64,000 nucleotides of DNA, from the NCBI GenBank assembly GCA_963732905.1, contig CAVTBM010000007.1:124001-188000 (forward strand), written 5' to 3'. This document shows positions 55,969 through 64,000 of this stretch, piece by piece (position 1 is the first letter of the stretch; each line of letters starts with the position of its first letter). The position numbers and the translations under genes are program-made. Source of the DNA: DASQZK01 sp963732905 (GTDB lineage: Bacteria > Bacteroidota > Bacteroidia > Bacteroidales > GCA-2748055). The notes beneath the pieces are model-generated. The model had not been told where the DNA came from. It was given only the letters and a program-made list of their open reading frames with translations, and searched no databases.

Positions 55969-56889
55969 TCAATGCGGTCTCTTCAGAGTTTCGGTACTGA
56001 GTTTTTGAGTGATCTCCGAGGCGATTTTATGGGTCATAATACCGGAAGCAAACATATCGGCGGGGAAGGAATTCCCTGTGATCAACTGAAAAAAACGACG
56101 TATATCCTCCCCCAGGCTAATATCCGGTAAGGTATCCCTGTTCATCGGTATTTCAGTCTGATTCGGATTAGAATCCCGCGATACCACCACGGTACCTTTT
56201 TGTAAATCGGATCTGACCATCGTATGTGAGGAAAACATTTCAATGGTCCTGGCATCCCGGCCGGAAAACTGGTTCAGCGTCAGGGCCGCCGTGGAACCGT
56301 TGGTGAATTCCAGCCTGACAGCGATCAATGACGGATCGGGTGAATTAAAAGGTACGGACATCATTCCGTATTTCCTTAGCGGTACATGATTCAGGGCAAG
56401 GACAGAGATGATTTCGTAATACAGCGAATCCCTGATTTGTTCCGATTCGTTTGCAGTATTCCCTTTACAGTGGCGGTAAACATTGGTAAATTCAGGGTTA
56501 GGACAGTATTTCCTGTAGATGGCAATTGTCTCCGGATCATAGAAATGATGGGCCATGTAAAGCAATACGCCGGCTTCTTCAGCAATTCTCCTCAGATGTT
56601 CAAGCTGGTAAAACGGCAAATTCGGATCGGGATAAATCATGACATGCTTCCCGCGTTTCAGTATTTCCCTCAAAACAGAAAAGCTCTGCCCGTTGCATTC
56701 TGTGAAGATCACGGCATCGGCCAACCTGGTCAGAAGGAGAGGGTCAGTGATTTCCGGCACCAGGCTGGCAGATCCTTCTCCATAACCGTCGTTCATGGTC
56801 AGAGCCGGAATATATCCCCCAAACTGACGGATAACTCCCTGGTAAATATCTGAATTCTCATAAGTGCCAATGAGAGCTGTTTGTATCAT
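55969..56889 (-). CDS. Degenerate Gfo/Idh/MocA-like protein
   Basis: 306 residues from the ATG at 56889. The overall layout is that of Gfo/Idh/MocA oxidoreductases: N-terminal Rossmann-like half (TALIGTYENSDIYQGVIRQF) and C-terminal alpha/beta half. The GxGxxG nucleotide motif is replaced by GTYENSD, and the usual catalytic EKP after GKHV reads IYPDP (RGKHVMIYPDPNLPF), so the catalytic Lys is absent. It may be a non-enzymatic paralogue, a sugar-binding protein or an altered oxidoreductase. It ends just upstream of the sugar transferase promoter, on the same strand. Confidence 0.6.
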   Translation of the reverse strand: MIQTALIGTYENSDIYQGVIRQFGGYIPALTMNDGYGEGSASLVPEITDPLLLTRLADAVIFTECNGQSFSVLREILKRGKHVMIYPDPNLPFYQLEHLRRIAEEAGVLLYMAHHFYDPETIAIYRKYCPNPEFTNVYRHCKGNTANESEQIRDSLYYEIISVLALNHVPLRKYGMMSVPFNSPDPSLIAVRLEFTNGSTAALTLNQFSGRDARTIEMFSSHTMVRSDLQKGTVVVSRDSNPNQTEIPMNRDTLPDISLGEDIRRFFQLITGNSFPADMFASGIMTHKIASEITQKLSTETLKRPH

Positions 56890-56981
56890 GAATGACGGGA
56901 TATGCAAGCAAACATAACGCATTTGTTAACAAGTGTAGATAAATAGTTGCCTTACTTTTCAACTATTTGTGTTGATAAAGC

Positions 56982-56989
56982 TAAATTTG
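56982..56989 (+). promoter_or_regulatory. -7 promoter element of pcm
   Basis: TAAATTTG matches TAnnTTTG and ends 8 bp before the ATG at 56998, so the transcript would be almost leaderless. Confidence 0.5.
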
Positions 56990-56997
56990 CAATGCTT

Positions 56998-57654
56998 ATG
57001 AAAAACTCGATTAAAGATTCATACCTCCATAAAGGATTACGCCAGAAGCTTGTTGAGCAGATCCGAGACAAGGGCATTAGTGACAAGGCGGTTCTGGAAG
57101 CAATAAATACGGTGCCGCGTCACCGCTTTATGGATAGCTCCTTTGTTAAATTTTCTTACAGTGACCAGGCGTTTCCCATCGGAGCCGGACAAACCATTTC
57201 ACAACCTTTCACAGTGGCCTTTCAGACGCAGTTGCTGGAAGTCCGGGCCAGGCATAAGGTTCTTGAGGTGGGAACAGGATCAGGATACCAGACAGCAGTT
57301 CTGCTTGAAATGGGAGCCCGTGTGTTTACAATTGAGCGGCAACGCGAATTATTTCTGAAAAGCCAGTCTGTTTTGTCTGAACTGGGCTATAAAGCCAGGT
57401 TTTATTATGGCGACGGTTACGAGGGCATTCCTGTTTATGCACCTTACGACAGGATCCTTGTAACAGCAGGTGCCCCCGATGTCCCGGAGAAACTTTTTGA
57501 CCAGCTGGCACCCGGAGGTATTATGGTAATCCCGGTGGGGGAAACATCCGGACAAAAAATGATAAAGATTCTGAAGGAAGATGAAAAAAATTTCATACGC
57601 ACTGAACATGGTAACTTTGCCTTCGTTCCTCTTCTGAAAGGTAAATCAGGTTAA
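56998..57654 (+). CDS. pcm: Protein-L-isoaspartate O-methyltransferase
   Basis: 218 residues. SAM-binding motif VLEVGTGSGYQTAVLLEMG (about 80-98) and substrate loop FPIGAGQTISQPFTVAFQTQ are typical. It repairs isoaspartyl residues in damaged proteins. The ATG at 56998 is preferred because family members begin near DSYLHKGLRQKLVEQ and a -7 element lies at 56982-56989; the ATG at 56992 is also possible. Followed 8 bp later by the MBL hydrolase gene. Confidence 0.92.
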   Translation: MKNSIKDSYLHKGLRQKLVEQIRDKGISDKAVLEAINTVPRHRFMDSSFVKFSYSDQAFPIGAGQTISQPFTVAFQTQLLEVRARHKVLEVGTGSGYQTAVLLEMGARVFTIERQRELFLKSQSVLSELGYKARFYYGDGYEGIPVYAPYDRILVTAGAPDVPEKLFDQLAPGGIMVIPVGETSGQKMIKILKEDEKNFIRTEHGNFAFVPLLKGKSG

Positions 57655-57662
57655 TTTTTGCA

Positions 57663-58304
57663 ATGATGTCAGGAATAAAATCCTTTGTTTTTAACCCGTT
57701 CCAGGTCAATACCTATATACTGTTTGACGACACTGGCGAATGTCTCATCATTGATCCTGCCTGCTATAATGAGAAGGAAAATTTCATCCTTCAGGAATAT
57801 ATTAAGGAGAAAAGTCTTAAACCGGTAGCGATTCTGAATACCCATGCTCATGTTGACCATCTGACGGGGGTGAATTTTTTTAAAAATGCATATTCTATTC
57901 CTTTTATGCTTCATGAAGCAGATCTTTTCCTGCTTCATCAGGCTGTCAACCAGGGATTGATGTTCGGCTTTGAGCTCGAAACCCTGCCGGAACCGGACCG
58001 TTTTCCGGAAGAGGGGGAAAGGGTGACTTTCGGTCATTCCTCCCTAGAAGTCCTCCATGTTCCAGGTCATTCTCCGGGTTCACTGGTTTTTCTTAACAGG
58101 AAGGAAAAATATCTTATTTCCGGCGATGTTTTGTTCAACGGAAGTATAGGGCGCACGGATCTGCCGGGAGGAAATTACGAGTTGCTGATAGAGGGGATAA
58201 AAGAGAAACTGATGGGGCTGGAGGATTCTTACCAGGTTTACCCCGGACATGGTCCTTCCACTACCATTGTCCATGAACGCATAAATAATCCGTTTTTAGG
58301 TTAG
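57663..58304 (+). CDS. Metallo-beta-lactamase-fold hydrolase, glyoxalase II-like
   Basis: A 213-residue enzyme with the metal motif NTHAHVDHLTG (about residue 60), VPGHSPGSLVF, SGDVLFNGSIGRTDLPGG and YPGHGPSTTI, all as in glyoxalase II-like MBL hydrolases. It probably hydrolyses a thioester; substrate unknown. Starts 8 bp after pcm, so an operon is likely. Tandem ATGs at 57663 and 57666. Confidence 0.9.
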   Translation: MMSGIKSFVFNPFQVNTYILFDDTGECLIIDPACYNEKENFILQEYIKEKSLKPVAILNTHAHVDHLTGVNFFKNAYSIPFMLHEADLFLLHQAVNQGLMFGFELETLPEPDRFPEEGERVTFGHSSLEVLHVPGHSPGSLVFLNRKEKYLISGDVLFNGSIGRTDLPGGNYELLIEGIKEKLMGLEDSYQVYPGHGPSTTIVHERINNPFLG

Positions 58305-58401
58305 AGTTGTTAAACATATTCTGATTATATAGATTGAAAATGGGAGATATTATTTTTGAGCCATCTTCCAGGTCATTCTTTAAACCTTTAATTCATTTAA
58401 A

Positions 58402-61278
58402 ATGATTACAGATCGTTTTTCTGATCGACATATCGGTCCACGTGATTCGGAGATCCGGGAAATGCTGGATTATATCGGACTGTCAACCCTCGACGATTTG
58501 ATTGATCAGACTTTACCGGGCACCATAAGGCTCAAAAAACCCCTGAAACTGGATCACGGGCTTAGTGAATATGAATACCTTCAGAATATCCGGGAAATAG
58601 GGAAGAAAAACAAGCTTTTCAGATCTTATATAGGAACCGGTTATTATGGTACGGTGAGTCTGCCGGTGATCCGCCGGAATATCCTCGAGAATCCGGCATG
58701 GTATACCTCTTACACGCCTTATCAGGCCGAGATCAGCCAGGGCAGGCTGGAGGCTCTTCTGAATTTCCAGACTATGATACTTGATTTATCAGGAATGGAA
58801 ATCGCCAATGCATCTTTACTCGATGAAGCCACTGCAGCTGCGGAAGCCATGACCATGATGTTCGGACTGAGATCGAGGGATGCCGTGAAAGATGACGTTC
58901 ACAAATTTTTTGTCGACGAAAAGATCTTTCCTCAAACGCTTGCCGTTCTTGAGACCAGGGCAAACCCGGTTGGCATCGAACTGGTAAAGGGCGACTTCAG
59001 GACCTTTGTTTCAGACAGTAGTTTCTTCGGCTGTATGATCCAGTACCCGAACTCAGACGGTGAAATCATGGACTACAGGAACCTGGTGTCGGCAGCCCAC
59101 CAGAGCAACACTCTCGTGGCAGCAATCGCAGATATACTGGGACTTGTTCTGCTGACACCTCCTGGAGAATGGGGTGCCGATGTTGTAGTGGGCTCCACAC
59201 AGAGATTCGGGGTCCCGATGGGCTTTGGTGGTCCGCATGCCGCTTATTTTGCTACGAGGGAGAACTTCAAACGTAATATTCCCGGCAGGATTATCGGTGT
59301 ATCTATCGACCGCCACGGAAACGCAGCTTTGCGAATGGCCATGCAAACAAGGGAGCAGCATATAAGGCGTGAGAAAGCCACCTCAAATATATGTACGGCT
59401 GAGGCTTTACTCGCAACTATGGCATCGATGTATGCCGTTTATCACGGGCCTGAGGGACTGAAGAAGATAGCCGGTTATGTTCATTTTACAGCGCGTACCG
59501 TTGAGGAAAGGCTGGTAGAGATCGGATACCGGCAGCTTAATGAAAATTATTTCGACACACTGCGTATTGAGATTCCCGGCGGTATTGATATCGGGGAGAT
59601 CAGGAAAACAGCACTTGAAAATGAATTAAACTTCCGCTACAATACCGATCGCACGATCAATATCAGCCTGGATGAAACGGTGAGCACCGAAGATATTAAT
59701 ATTCTTATCGAAGTCTTTGCGCGTGCTATTCGCAGTAAATTCAGGACCGTGAACAGTATAAGTACAGACTATGGTTTTGATGAGCATTTCCGACGCACAA
59801 CGGATTTTCTTAAAGCGCAGGTATTTCACCGGTATCATTCGGAGACGGAGCTGATGCGGTACATGAAAATGCTGGAGCGTAAGGATTTCTCACTGACACA
59901 CTCCATGATCTCCCTTGGTTCATGCACCATGAAGCTTAATGCTGCAAGCGAATTGTTTGCTTTTATGTGGCCGGAGTTTGCCGATATCCACCCTTTTGTG
60001 CCCCTTGATCAGGTTGAAGGATATCATCAGCTTTTCAGCGAACTGGCCAGGGATCTAAGGGAAATTACCGGTTTCGAGGAAATATCTTTCCAGCCCAATT
60101 CGGGTGCAGCCGGTGAATATGCCGGATTGATGGTGATCCGGGCATATCATGAGAGCAGGGGCGAGGGTCATAGAAATGTTGTACTGATCCCGGCATCGGC
60201 ACACGGAACGAATCCGGCCAGTGCAGTGATGGCCGGAATGCATGTCATTGTAGTCAGGTGTGATGAAAGGGGAAATATCGACCTTCAGGACCTTCGGACC
60301 CAGGCTTTACAAAACCGGGAAAAGCTCGCCGCTTTCATGATCACCTACCCATCCACACATGGGGTGTTTGAGGAACAGATCAGGGAAATGATAGGGATCA
60401 TTCATGAAAACGGTGGTCAGGTATACATGGACGGAGCGAATATGAATGCCCAGGTAGGACTGACAAGCCCGGGTATTATCGGCGCCGATGTTTGTCATCT
60501 GAACCTTCACAAAACTTTCGCAATACCTCATGGCGGTGGCGGACCGGGTGTCGGACCGATTGGTGTTGCCAGGCATCTGGTGGAATTCCTGCCTGCCCAC
60601 CCCGTGGTAAGCACAGGCGGCATAAACGGTATCCCCGCCGTGGCAGCAGCACCCTATGGCAGTGCCAGTATACTGACTATCTCACATGCTTATATTAAGA
60701 TGCTCGGAGGTGAAGGACTAACCAAAGCGAGCAAAGTGGCTATTCTGAATGCAAATTATATCTCTGCGAAGCTGAAAGATCACTTTAAAACCTTGTATAC
60801 CGGTGAAAGAGGACGGGTTGGACATGAACTGATTCTCGAATGCCGCAATTTTAAACAGGAAGCGGGTATCTCTGAAGCAGACATCGCTAAAAGGCTCATG
60901 GACTATGGCTTTCATGCACCAACACTATCATTCCCCGTTCATGGTACCCTGATGGTAGAGCCCACCGAAAGTGAATCACTTTTTGAGCTGAACCGGTTCA
61001 TCGATGCCCTTAAGTCCATTCATTCTGAAATCATGGATATAAAAGAGGGTAAGGCTGACCCGAATGATAACGTGCTGCGGAATGCACCACATACAGACTT
61101 CGAATGTACTGCCGATAACTGGAGTCATCCTTATGGACGACATCTCGCTGCTTTTCCTGTCAGCTGGCTCAGAATCAATAAGATATGGCCAGCGACAGCC
61201 CGCATCGATGATGCCTGGGGAGACCGGAACCTCGTCTGCTCCTGCATCCCGATTGAAGAGTACCGGAATAACCTGTAA
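58402..61278 (+). CDS. gcvP: Glycine dehydrogenase (decarboxylating), P-protein
   Basis: A single-chain 958-residue P-protein containing both halves that some bacteria split into gcvPA/gcvPB. The PLP lysine is Lys704 in NLHKTF, before AIPHGGGGPGVGPIG; the N-terminal half has SQGRLEALLNFQTMI. It decarboxylates glycine and passes the aminomethyl group to the lipoyl H-protein. No gcvT or gcvH is nearby. I found no glycine riboswitch in the 97 bp upstream. Confidence 0.97.
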   Translation: MITDRFSDRHIGPRDSEIREMLDYIGLSTLDDLIDQTLPGTIRLKKPLKLDHGLSEYEYLQNIREIGKKNKLFRSYIGTGYYGTVSLPVIRRNILENPAWYTSYTPYQAEISQGRLEALLNFQTMILDLSGMEIANASLLDEATAAAEAMTMMFGLRSRDAVKDDVHKFFVDEKIFPQTLAVLETRANPVGIELVKGDFRTFVSDSSFFGCMIQYPNSDGEIMDYRNLVSAAHQSNTLVAAIADILGLVLLTPPGEWGADVVVGSTQRFGVPMGFGGPHAAYFATRENFKRNIPGRIIGVSIDRHGNAALRMAMQTREQHIRREKATSNICTAEALLATMASMYAVYHGPEGLKKIAGYVHFTARTVEERLVEIGYRQLNENYFDTLRIEIPGGIDIGEIRKTALENELNFRYNTDRTINISLDETVSTEDINILIEVFARAIRSKFRTVNSISTDYGFDEHFRRTTDFLKAQVFHRYHSETELMRYMKMLERKDFSLTHSMISLGSCTMKLNAASELFAFMWPEFADIHPFVPLDQVEGYHQLFSELARDLREITGFEEISFQPNSGAAGEYAGLMVIRAYHESRGEGHRNVVLIPASAHGTNPASAVMAGMHVIVVRCDERGNIDLQDLRTQALQNREKLAAFMITYPSTHGVFEEQIREMIGIIHENGGQVYMDGANMNAQVGLTSPGIIGADVCHLNLHKTFAIPHGGGGPGVGPIGVARHLVEFLPAHPVVSTGGINGIPAVAAAPYGSASILTISHAYIKMLGGEGLTKASKVAILNANYISAKLKDHFKTLYTGERGRVGHELILECRNFKQEAGISEADIAKRLMDYGFHAPTLSFPVHGTLMVEPTESESLFELNRFIDALKSIHSEIMDIKEGKADPNDNVLRNAPHTDFECTADNWSHPYGRHLAAFPVSWLRINKIWPATARIDDAWGDRNLVCSCIPIEEYRNNL

Positions 61279-61281
61279 AAA

Positions 61282-61323
61282 TCTCAGGGATAATGAACAT
61301 CTGATTCTTTAGATGTCCTGAGA
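61282..61323 (+). terminator. Two-part hairpin after gcvP
   Basis: TCTCAGG (61282-61288) pairs with CCTGAGA (61317-61323), and inside it ACATCT (61297-61302) pairs with AGATGT (61311-61316). No T-run follows, so it may be a weak or factor-dependent terminator. Confidence 0.35.
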
Positions 61324-61433
61324 AATTGAAACCCGGTTTTGAACAGTTGTCTCCTGAATACGCCGTATTCCGTAAGGTTTTTTATTTCGCAATGTCAATC
61401 CGCCCGGAAATTTGGAATTAAAAGAATTAACTC

Positions 61434-61441
61434 TATATTTG
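61434..61441 (+). promoter_or_regulatory. -7 promoter element of the sigma factor gene
   Basis: TATATTTG matches TAnnTTTG, 16 bp before the start codon; very short leader. Confidence 0.55.
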
Positions 61442-61457
61442 AGTATTATGTTTTCCA

Positions 61458-62063
61458 ATGGACACACAAACAGCTGAAGAAATATTTGAAGGCATAAGAA
61501 GGGAGGACAGAAGGATTCTCCAACGGATATACAGAGTATACTACCCGTCAGTGCTCCATTATATTCTGTCGAATAACGGCAATGAATATGATGCACAGGA
61601 TATTTTCCAGGATACACTCGTCATTATATATCTTAAGGTGAAGAAAACCTTTCCCAAGCTTACATGCACTTTTGGAACCTACCTTTTTTCCATTAATAAG
61701 TACTTGTGGTATAAGGAACTCCGGCGTGTGAATGCCCATACATCAATACAACTGGATCCGAATGAACTGATTGATTACGAGAATAATTTTATGACAGACT
61801 ATATCCGGATGGAAAAAAGGAAACTCGTGATGGATCATTTTTATGAGATGGGTGAAAATTGCCAGAAATTGTTAACTTTATTTATACAAAATACACCGGT
61901 ATCCCGAATAACAAAAATGATGGGATTCTCATCGGATCAGTATACCCGCAACAGAAGGACCCGGTGTAAGGAAAATCTTATTGAGAAAATTTGGAACAGT
62001 CCGCGCTACAAGGAATTAAGAAATGAAGCATACAGAGAGGATTCAAAAATACCTAGATGGTAA
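61458..62063 (+). CDS. ECF-type RNA polymerase sigma factor
   Basis: 201 residues. Region 2 is recognisable (YYPSVLHYILSNNGNEYDAQ, DIFQDTLVIIYLKVKK, FGTYLFSINKYLWYKELRR), and region 4 is a helix-turn-helix near the C-terminus (CQKLLTLFIQNTPVSRITKM, YTRNRRTRCKENL). It directs polymerase to a regulon that cannot be defined here. An earlier ATG at 61448 runs into a stop after nine codons. The end overlaps the next gene by 41 bp, implying coupled expression with a putative regulator. Confidence 0.88.
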   Translation: MDTQTAEEIFEGIRREDRRILQRIYRVYYPSVLHYILSNNGNEYDAQDIFQDTLVIIYLKVKKTFPKLTCTFGTYLFSINKYLWYKELRRVNAHTSIQLDPNELIDYENNFMTDYIRMEKRKLVMDHFYEMGENCQKLLTLFIQNTPVSRITKMMGFSSDQYTRNRRTRCKENLIEKIWNSPRYKELRNEAYREDSKIPRW

Positions 62064-62790
62064 GATGTCTGACCAGGAACTTCTTAAGTTCAGAGAAGAT
62101 CTCCATCGGAATCCTGAACTGTTAGGAGAATTTGAATTACATGAACTGATCAATCGTACCCTAAAGCAGCACGATGAAGTAAGGTTCAGACGGAAGCTCA
62201 GGGAGACTTTTCAGGAGGGTGCCGGCGGCGGTGCAGGTGACAGCCTTCGTGTAAAGAGCGTATCCGGAAAACGCCAATATAAATACATCTATCTGCTTCC
62301 ATTTGCATTACTGATCCCAATGGTTTTCTTCTTTTTCTTCAGGGGAGAAACCATACATCCCGATGAAATTTACTCGAAGTATTTCACAGATTATGTTCAG
62401 GATATTCTAAGCCGTTCCAATCATTCGGGACATGCTGACGGGTTATCGGAAGGTGTTTTTCATTACCGTGAAAAAAAGTACACTGTAGCGGTAAATGACC
62501 TGACTTGTTTCCTGAAAGAGGACAGTACGAACGTAACCGCCCGGTTTTACCGCGCCATTTCCGAAATGGCAGCTTCAGAATTTGATATAGCCGAACTGGA
62601 TTTGCAGTTCGTTCTGGACAGGGAGTTTAATTACTATCAGGAGCATGCCAGGTGGTACCTTGGCCTTTGCTATCTTAAAAAGGGTGATCTCCCCGGAGCC
62701 GAACAAATTTTCCAAAGACTGGAGGCGCAGAATTCGATTTATTCCAAAAAGTCAAAAGAAATTCTTCAATTTTTATCCGACTTTAAGTAG
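62023..62790 (+). CDS. Membrane TPR protein, probable partner of the ECF sigma factor
   Basis: 255 residues. The N-terminal cytosolic part (about 1-85; HTERIQKYLDGKMSDQELLK) resembles anti-sigma N-terminal domains. One transmembrane helix follows (YIYLLPFALLIPMVFFFFF, about 87-105), then a periplasmic region with TPR-like repeats (YREKKYTVAVNDLTCFL, ARWYLGLCYLKKGDLPGAEQ). The 41-bp overlap with the sigma gene supports an anti-sigma or sensing role, but no zinc (ZAS) motif is present, so this is inference. Confidence 0.7.
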   Translation: MKHTERIQKYLDGKMSDQELLKFREDLHRNPELLGEFELHELINRTLKQHDEVRFRRKLRETFQEGAGGGAGDSLRVKSVSGKRQYKYIYLLPFALLIPMVFFFFFRGETIHPDEIYSKYFTDYVQDILSRSNHSGHADGLSEGVFHYREKKYTVAVNDLTCFLKEDSTNVTARFYRAISEMAASEFDIAELDLQFVLDREFNYYQEHARWYLGLCYLKKGDLPGAEQIFQRLEAQNSIYSKKSKEILQFLSDFK

Positions 62791-62910
62791 CAAAAAATCA
62801 ATCTGTTAAAAATTTATTTTCATATTTTCTGAATTTTTTTCAATTCAGGTAGCTGAGATTTTAGTCTTTTTTCCATTAAGGGATGAAAAGGCAACTAAAT
62901 ACTCAATACC

Positions 62911-63252
62911 ATGAAAAACGGAATTAACAAAGTAACACTTGTCGGCCGGGTAGGCGAAGACCCAAAGGTAAATCAGTACAAAGAAGATGGCGAGGTAGCC
63001 CATTTTACTTTTGCTACGGATGATAGTTACACCGACAAAGACGGCAAGGCAATCAAGAAAACCGAATGGCATCGCATTGTTGTGTGGAACAAGCAAGCCG
63101 AAGTCGTGAAGAAATATGTTAAAAAGGGTGATCCCTTGTATATCGAAGGTAAGATACGCACCAATGCCTGGGAAGACAAGGAAGGGATCAAGAAGTATTC
63201 CACCGAGATCCACTGTGAAAACTTCCTTTTTCTTTCTTCAAAGTCAAACTGA
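62911..63252 (+). CDS. ssb: Single-stranded DNA-binding protein
   Basis: A 113-residue OB-fold protein: NKVTLVGRVGEDPKVNQY, FTFATDDSY, KKTEWHRIVVWNKQAEVVKK, YVKKGDPLYIEGKIRTNAWE. It is short, lacking the long disordered tail and acidic DDDIPF tip that recruit partners in standard SSBs, so it may be an accessory SSB paralogue rather than the main replicative one. Confidence 0.92.
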   Translation: MKNGINKVTLVGRVGEDPKVNQYKEDGEVAHFTFATDDSYTDKDGKAIKKTEWHRIVVWNKQAEVVKKYVKKGDPLYIEGKIRTNAWEDKEGIKKYSTEIHCENFLFLSSKSN

Positions 63253-63303
63253 TTTGGGGTTAATGAATGGTTAATTTTTGGGGTATTTTTCATTCATTAA
63301 TGG

Positions 63304-63341
63304 CCGCTGCCGGTTCATCTTTTCCGGCAGCGGTTTTTTTT
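63304..63341 (+). terminator. Terminator after ssb
   Basis: CCGCTGCCGG (63304-63313), loop of 10, CCGGCAGCGG (63324-63333), then eight Ts. A second inverted repeat TTAATGAATG/CATTCATTAA (63260-63300) precedes it. Confidence 0.92.
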
Positions 63342-63582
63342 CCACCTGTCTGAAATATTGATCTTTTTCAGCTCCAAAATGTTTTAATGATTACATCGAA
63401 TTATGAACAGAATAATTCTGTGAAAAGGTTCTTTCATGGTAAGAGCAGAAGTTATTTTCCGGGTATGGCCCGGGTCCAAATACAGTCGAGAAATGGCCTG
63501 GGTGTAAATGTATATCAAACAGCGCTATAGGCCTTTTTGCAATATTATTAGTGATAAAAATTCTAAAAATTAATTTTATTGT

Positions 63583-63590
63583 TACATTTG
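63583..63590 (+). promoter_or_regulatory. -7 promoter element of the carboxylase gene
   Basis: TACATTTG matches TAnnTTTG; it implies a leader of about 120 nt. Confidence 0.55.
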
Positions 63591-63718
63591 CAGGGGGATA
63601 AAAGATTGACTTTTATCATGTTTTTATGTTGTGTAATTACAACGATTAATTGATGTTGGGTAAAAAAGAGACTATTTTGTCTTGTTTCAATTTGTGAGTC
63701 AATCGAAACCTTTTTTTT

Positions 63719-64000
63719 ATGGATATTAAAGGTAGAAATTTTACCAGATTTCTTGAGCGCGAGCAGTTATACAAGGAGCAGAATGGCCCCGAAATAGTTG
63801 AAAAACAGCACGCCAGAGGAAAGCTTACTGCGAGGGAAAGAATTGAGATTCTCTTTGATGAAGGTACATTCGAAGAAATTGATGCATTTAGTACTCCTGC
63901 AAGCAGTTCTTCGGGTTTCGGAAAGATGAGTCAGGATTTTGGTGACGGGGTGATCATCGGACTTGGTAAAATCAGCAACCGGCTGGCCTTTGTCTACTCC
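63719..64000 (+). CDS. Acyl-CoA carboxylase beta subunit (carboxyltransferase), 5' part
   Basis: The first 94 codons only; the gene continues past the window end. The translation contains KQHARGKLTARERIEILFDE, GTFEEIDAFST and DFGDGVIIGLGKISNRLAFV, matching the N-terminal carboxyltransferase region of propionyl/methylmalonyl-CoA carboxylase beta subunits. These transfer carboxyl groups between carboxybiotin and acyl-CoA; in Bacteroidota, often methylmalonyl-CoA in propionate metabolism. The ATG at 63719 follows a T-rich leader. The specific substrate is not decidable from this fragment. Confidence 0.9.
   Translation, partial: MDIKGRNFTRFLEREQLYKEQNGPEIVEKQHARGKLTARERIEILFDEGTFEEIDAFSTPASSSSGFGKMSQDFGDGVIIGLGKISNRLAFVYS

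Larger units (their letters stand above)
63253..63718. other. Intergenic region between ssb and the carboxylase gene
   Basis: 466 bp without a gene. After the ssb terminator it holds a 15-nt palindrome ACAGAATAATTCTGT (63407-63421), an imperfect direct repeat ATGGCCyGGGT...AAAT (starts at 63465 and 63493, 28 bp apart) and a -7 promoter element for the carboxylase gene. Confidence 0.7.

Noticed and set aside
58305..58401. Glycine riboswitch before gcvP
   Set aside because: Only 97 bp, AT-rich, without glycine aptamer motifs.

Overview
The window is chromosomal DNA from a member of the Bacteroidota, most likely a Bacteroidia-type, gliding/T9SS-bearing lineage. The evidence is type IX secretion sorting domains (type A and type B), PorP/SprF and PorE-like proteins, a lipidated TamA (TamL) with TamB, a large TonB-dependent receptor with an N-terminal carboxypeptidase-like domain, a type III glutamine synthetase, many Bacteroidota-restricted DUF families (DUF2851, DUF3109, DUF4294), and repeated use of the Bacteroidota -7 promoter element TAnnTTTG. 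I saw no rRNA, tRNA, CRISPR array, prophage or intact insertion sequence.

Layout. 0-12 kb is cell-envelope: a translationally coupled tamB-tamL pair, then an OmpA-family protein, a PorP/SprF-like protein and a LamG/DUF11 surface protein with a type B T9SS signal. 12-24 kb is mixed accessory metabolism: POT-type transporter, thiol peroxidase, small outer-membrane barrel, GH36 alpha-galactosidase, DUF3267 membrane metalloprotease with a TPR partner, DUF3109, an M20 dipeptidase, a truncated sulfatase, a CBU_0592 membrane protein and a GH5 lipoprotein. 24-27.3 kb holds glnN with a strong terminator, then four tandem copies of a ~273-bp unit. 27.4-42.3 kb is largely housekeeping: a PorE-like T9SS protein, purM-prfA-pyrF, DUF2851/K+ channel/RmlD-like overlapping genes, rpsO-pnp, a deoxynucleoside kinase, a TPR lipoprotein and a SpoU methyltransferase. 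42.4-46.8 kb has sucC and a leftward group of two CDGSH proteins, a split LysO-type exporter and arginine deiminase. 47-52.4 kb is a leftward TonB receptor/T9SS beta-helix pair with unusual regulatory DNA. 52.4-64 kb returns to housekeeping: DUF4294, elbB, thpR, an undecaprenyl-phosphate sugar transferase, a degenerate Gfo/Idh/MocA protein, pcm, an MBL hydrolase, gcvP, an ECF sigma factor with an overlapping membrane TPR protein, ssb, and the start of an acyl-CoA carboxylase beta subunit that runs off the end.

The most notable unexplained signal is a leader element found twice, upstream of the type B T9SS surface protein (about 9986-10157) and upstream of the TonB receptor (about 51955-51811, minus strand). 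The two copies align without gaps over a 62-nt core (50 identical by hand count) and stay similar for a further ~35 nt. The differences inside a predicted hairpin are almost all pairing-compatible, one of them a compensatory double change. This looks like a structured cis-regulatory RNA shared by two surface-exposed systems. Second in interest are CTTAAG-type half-sites repeated every 11 bp near the TonB receptor/T9SS pair, which suggest control by an OmpR/PhoB-type response regulator.
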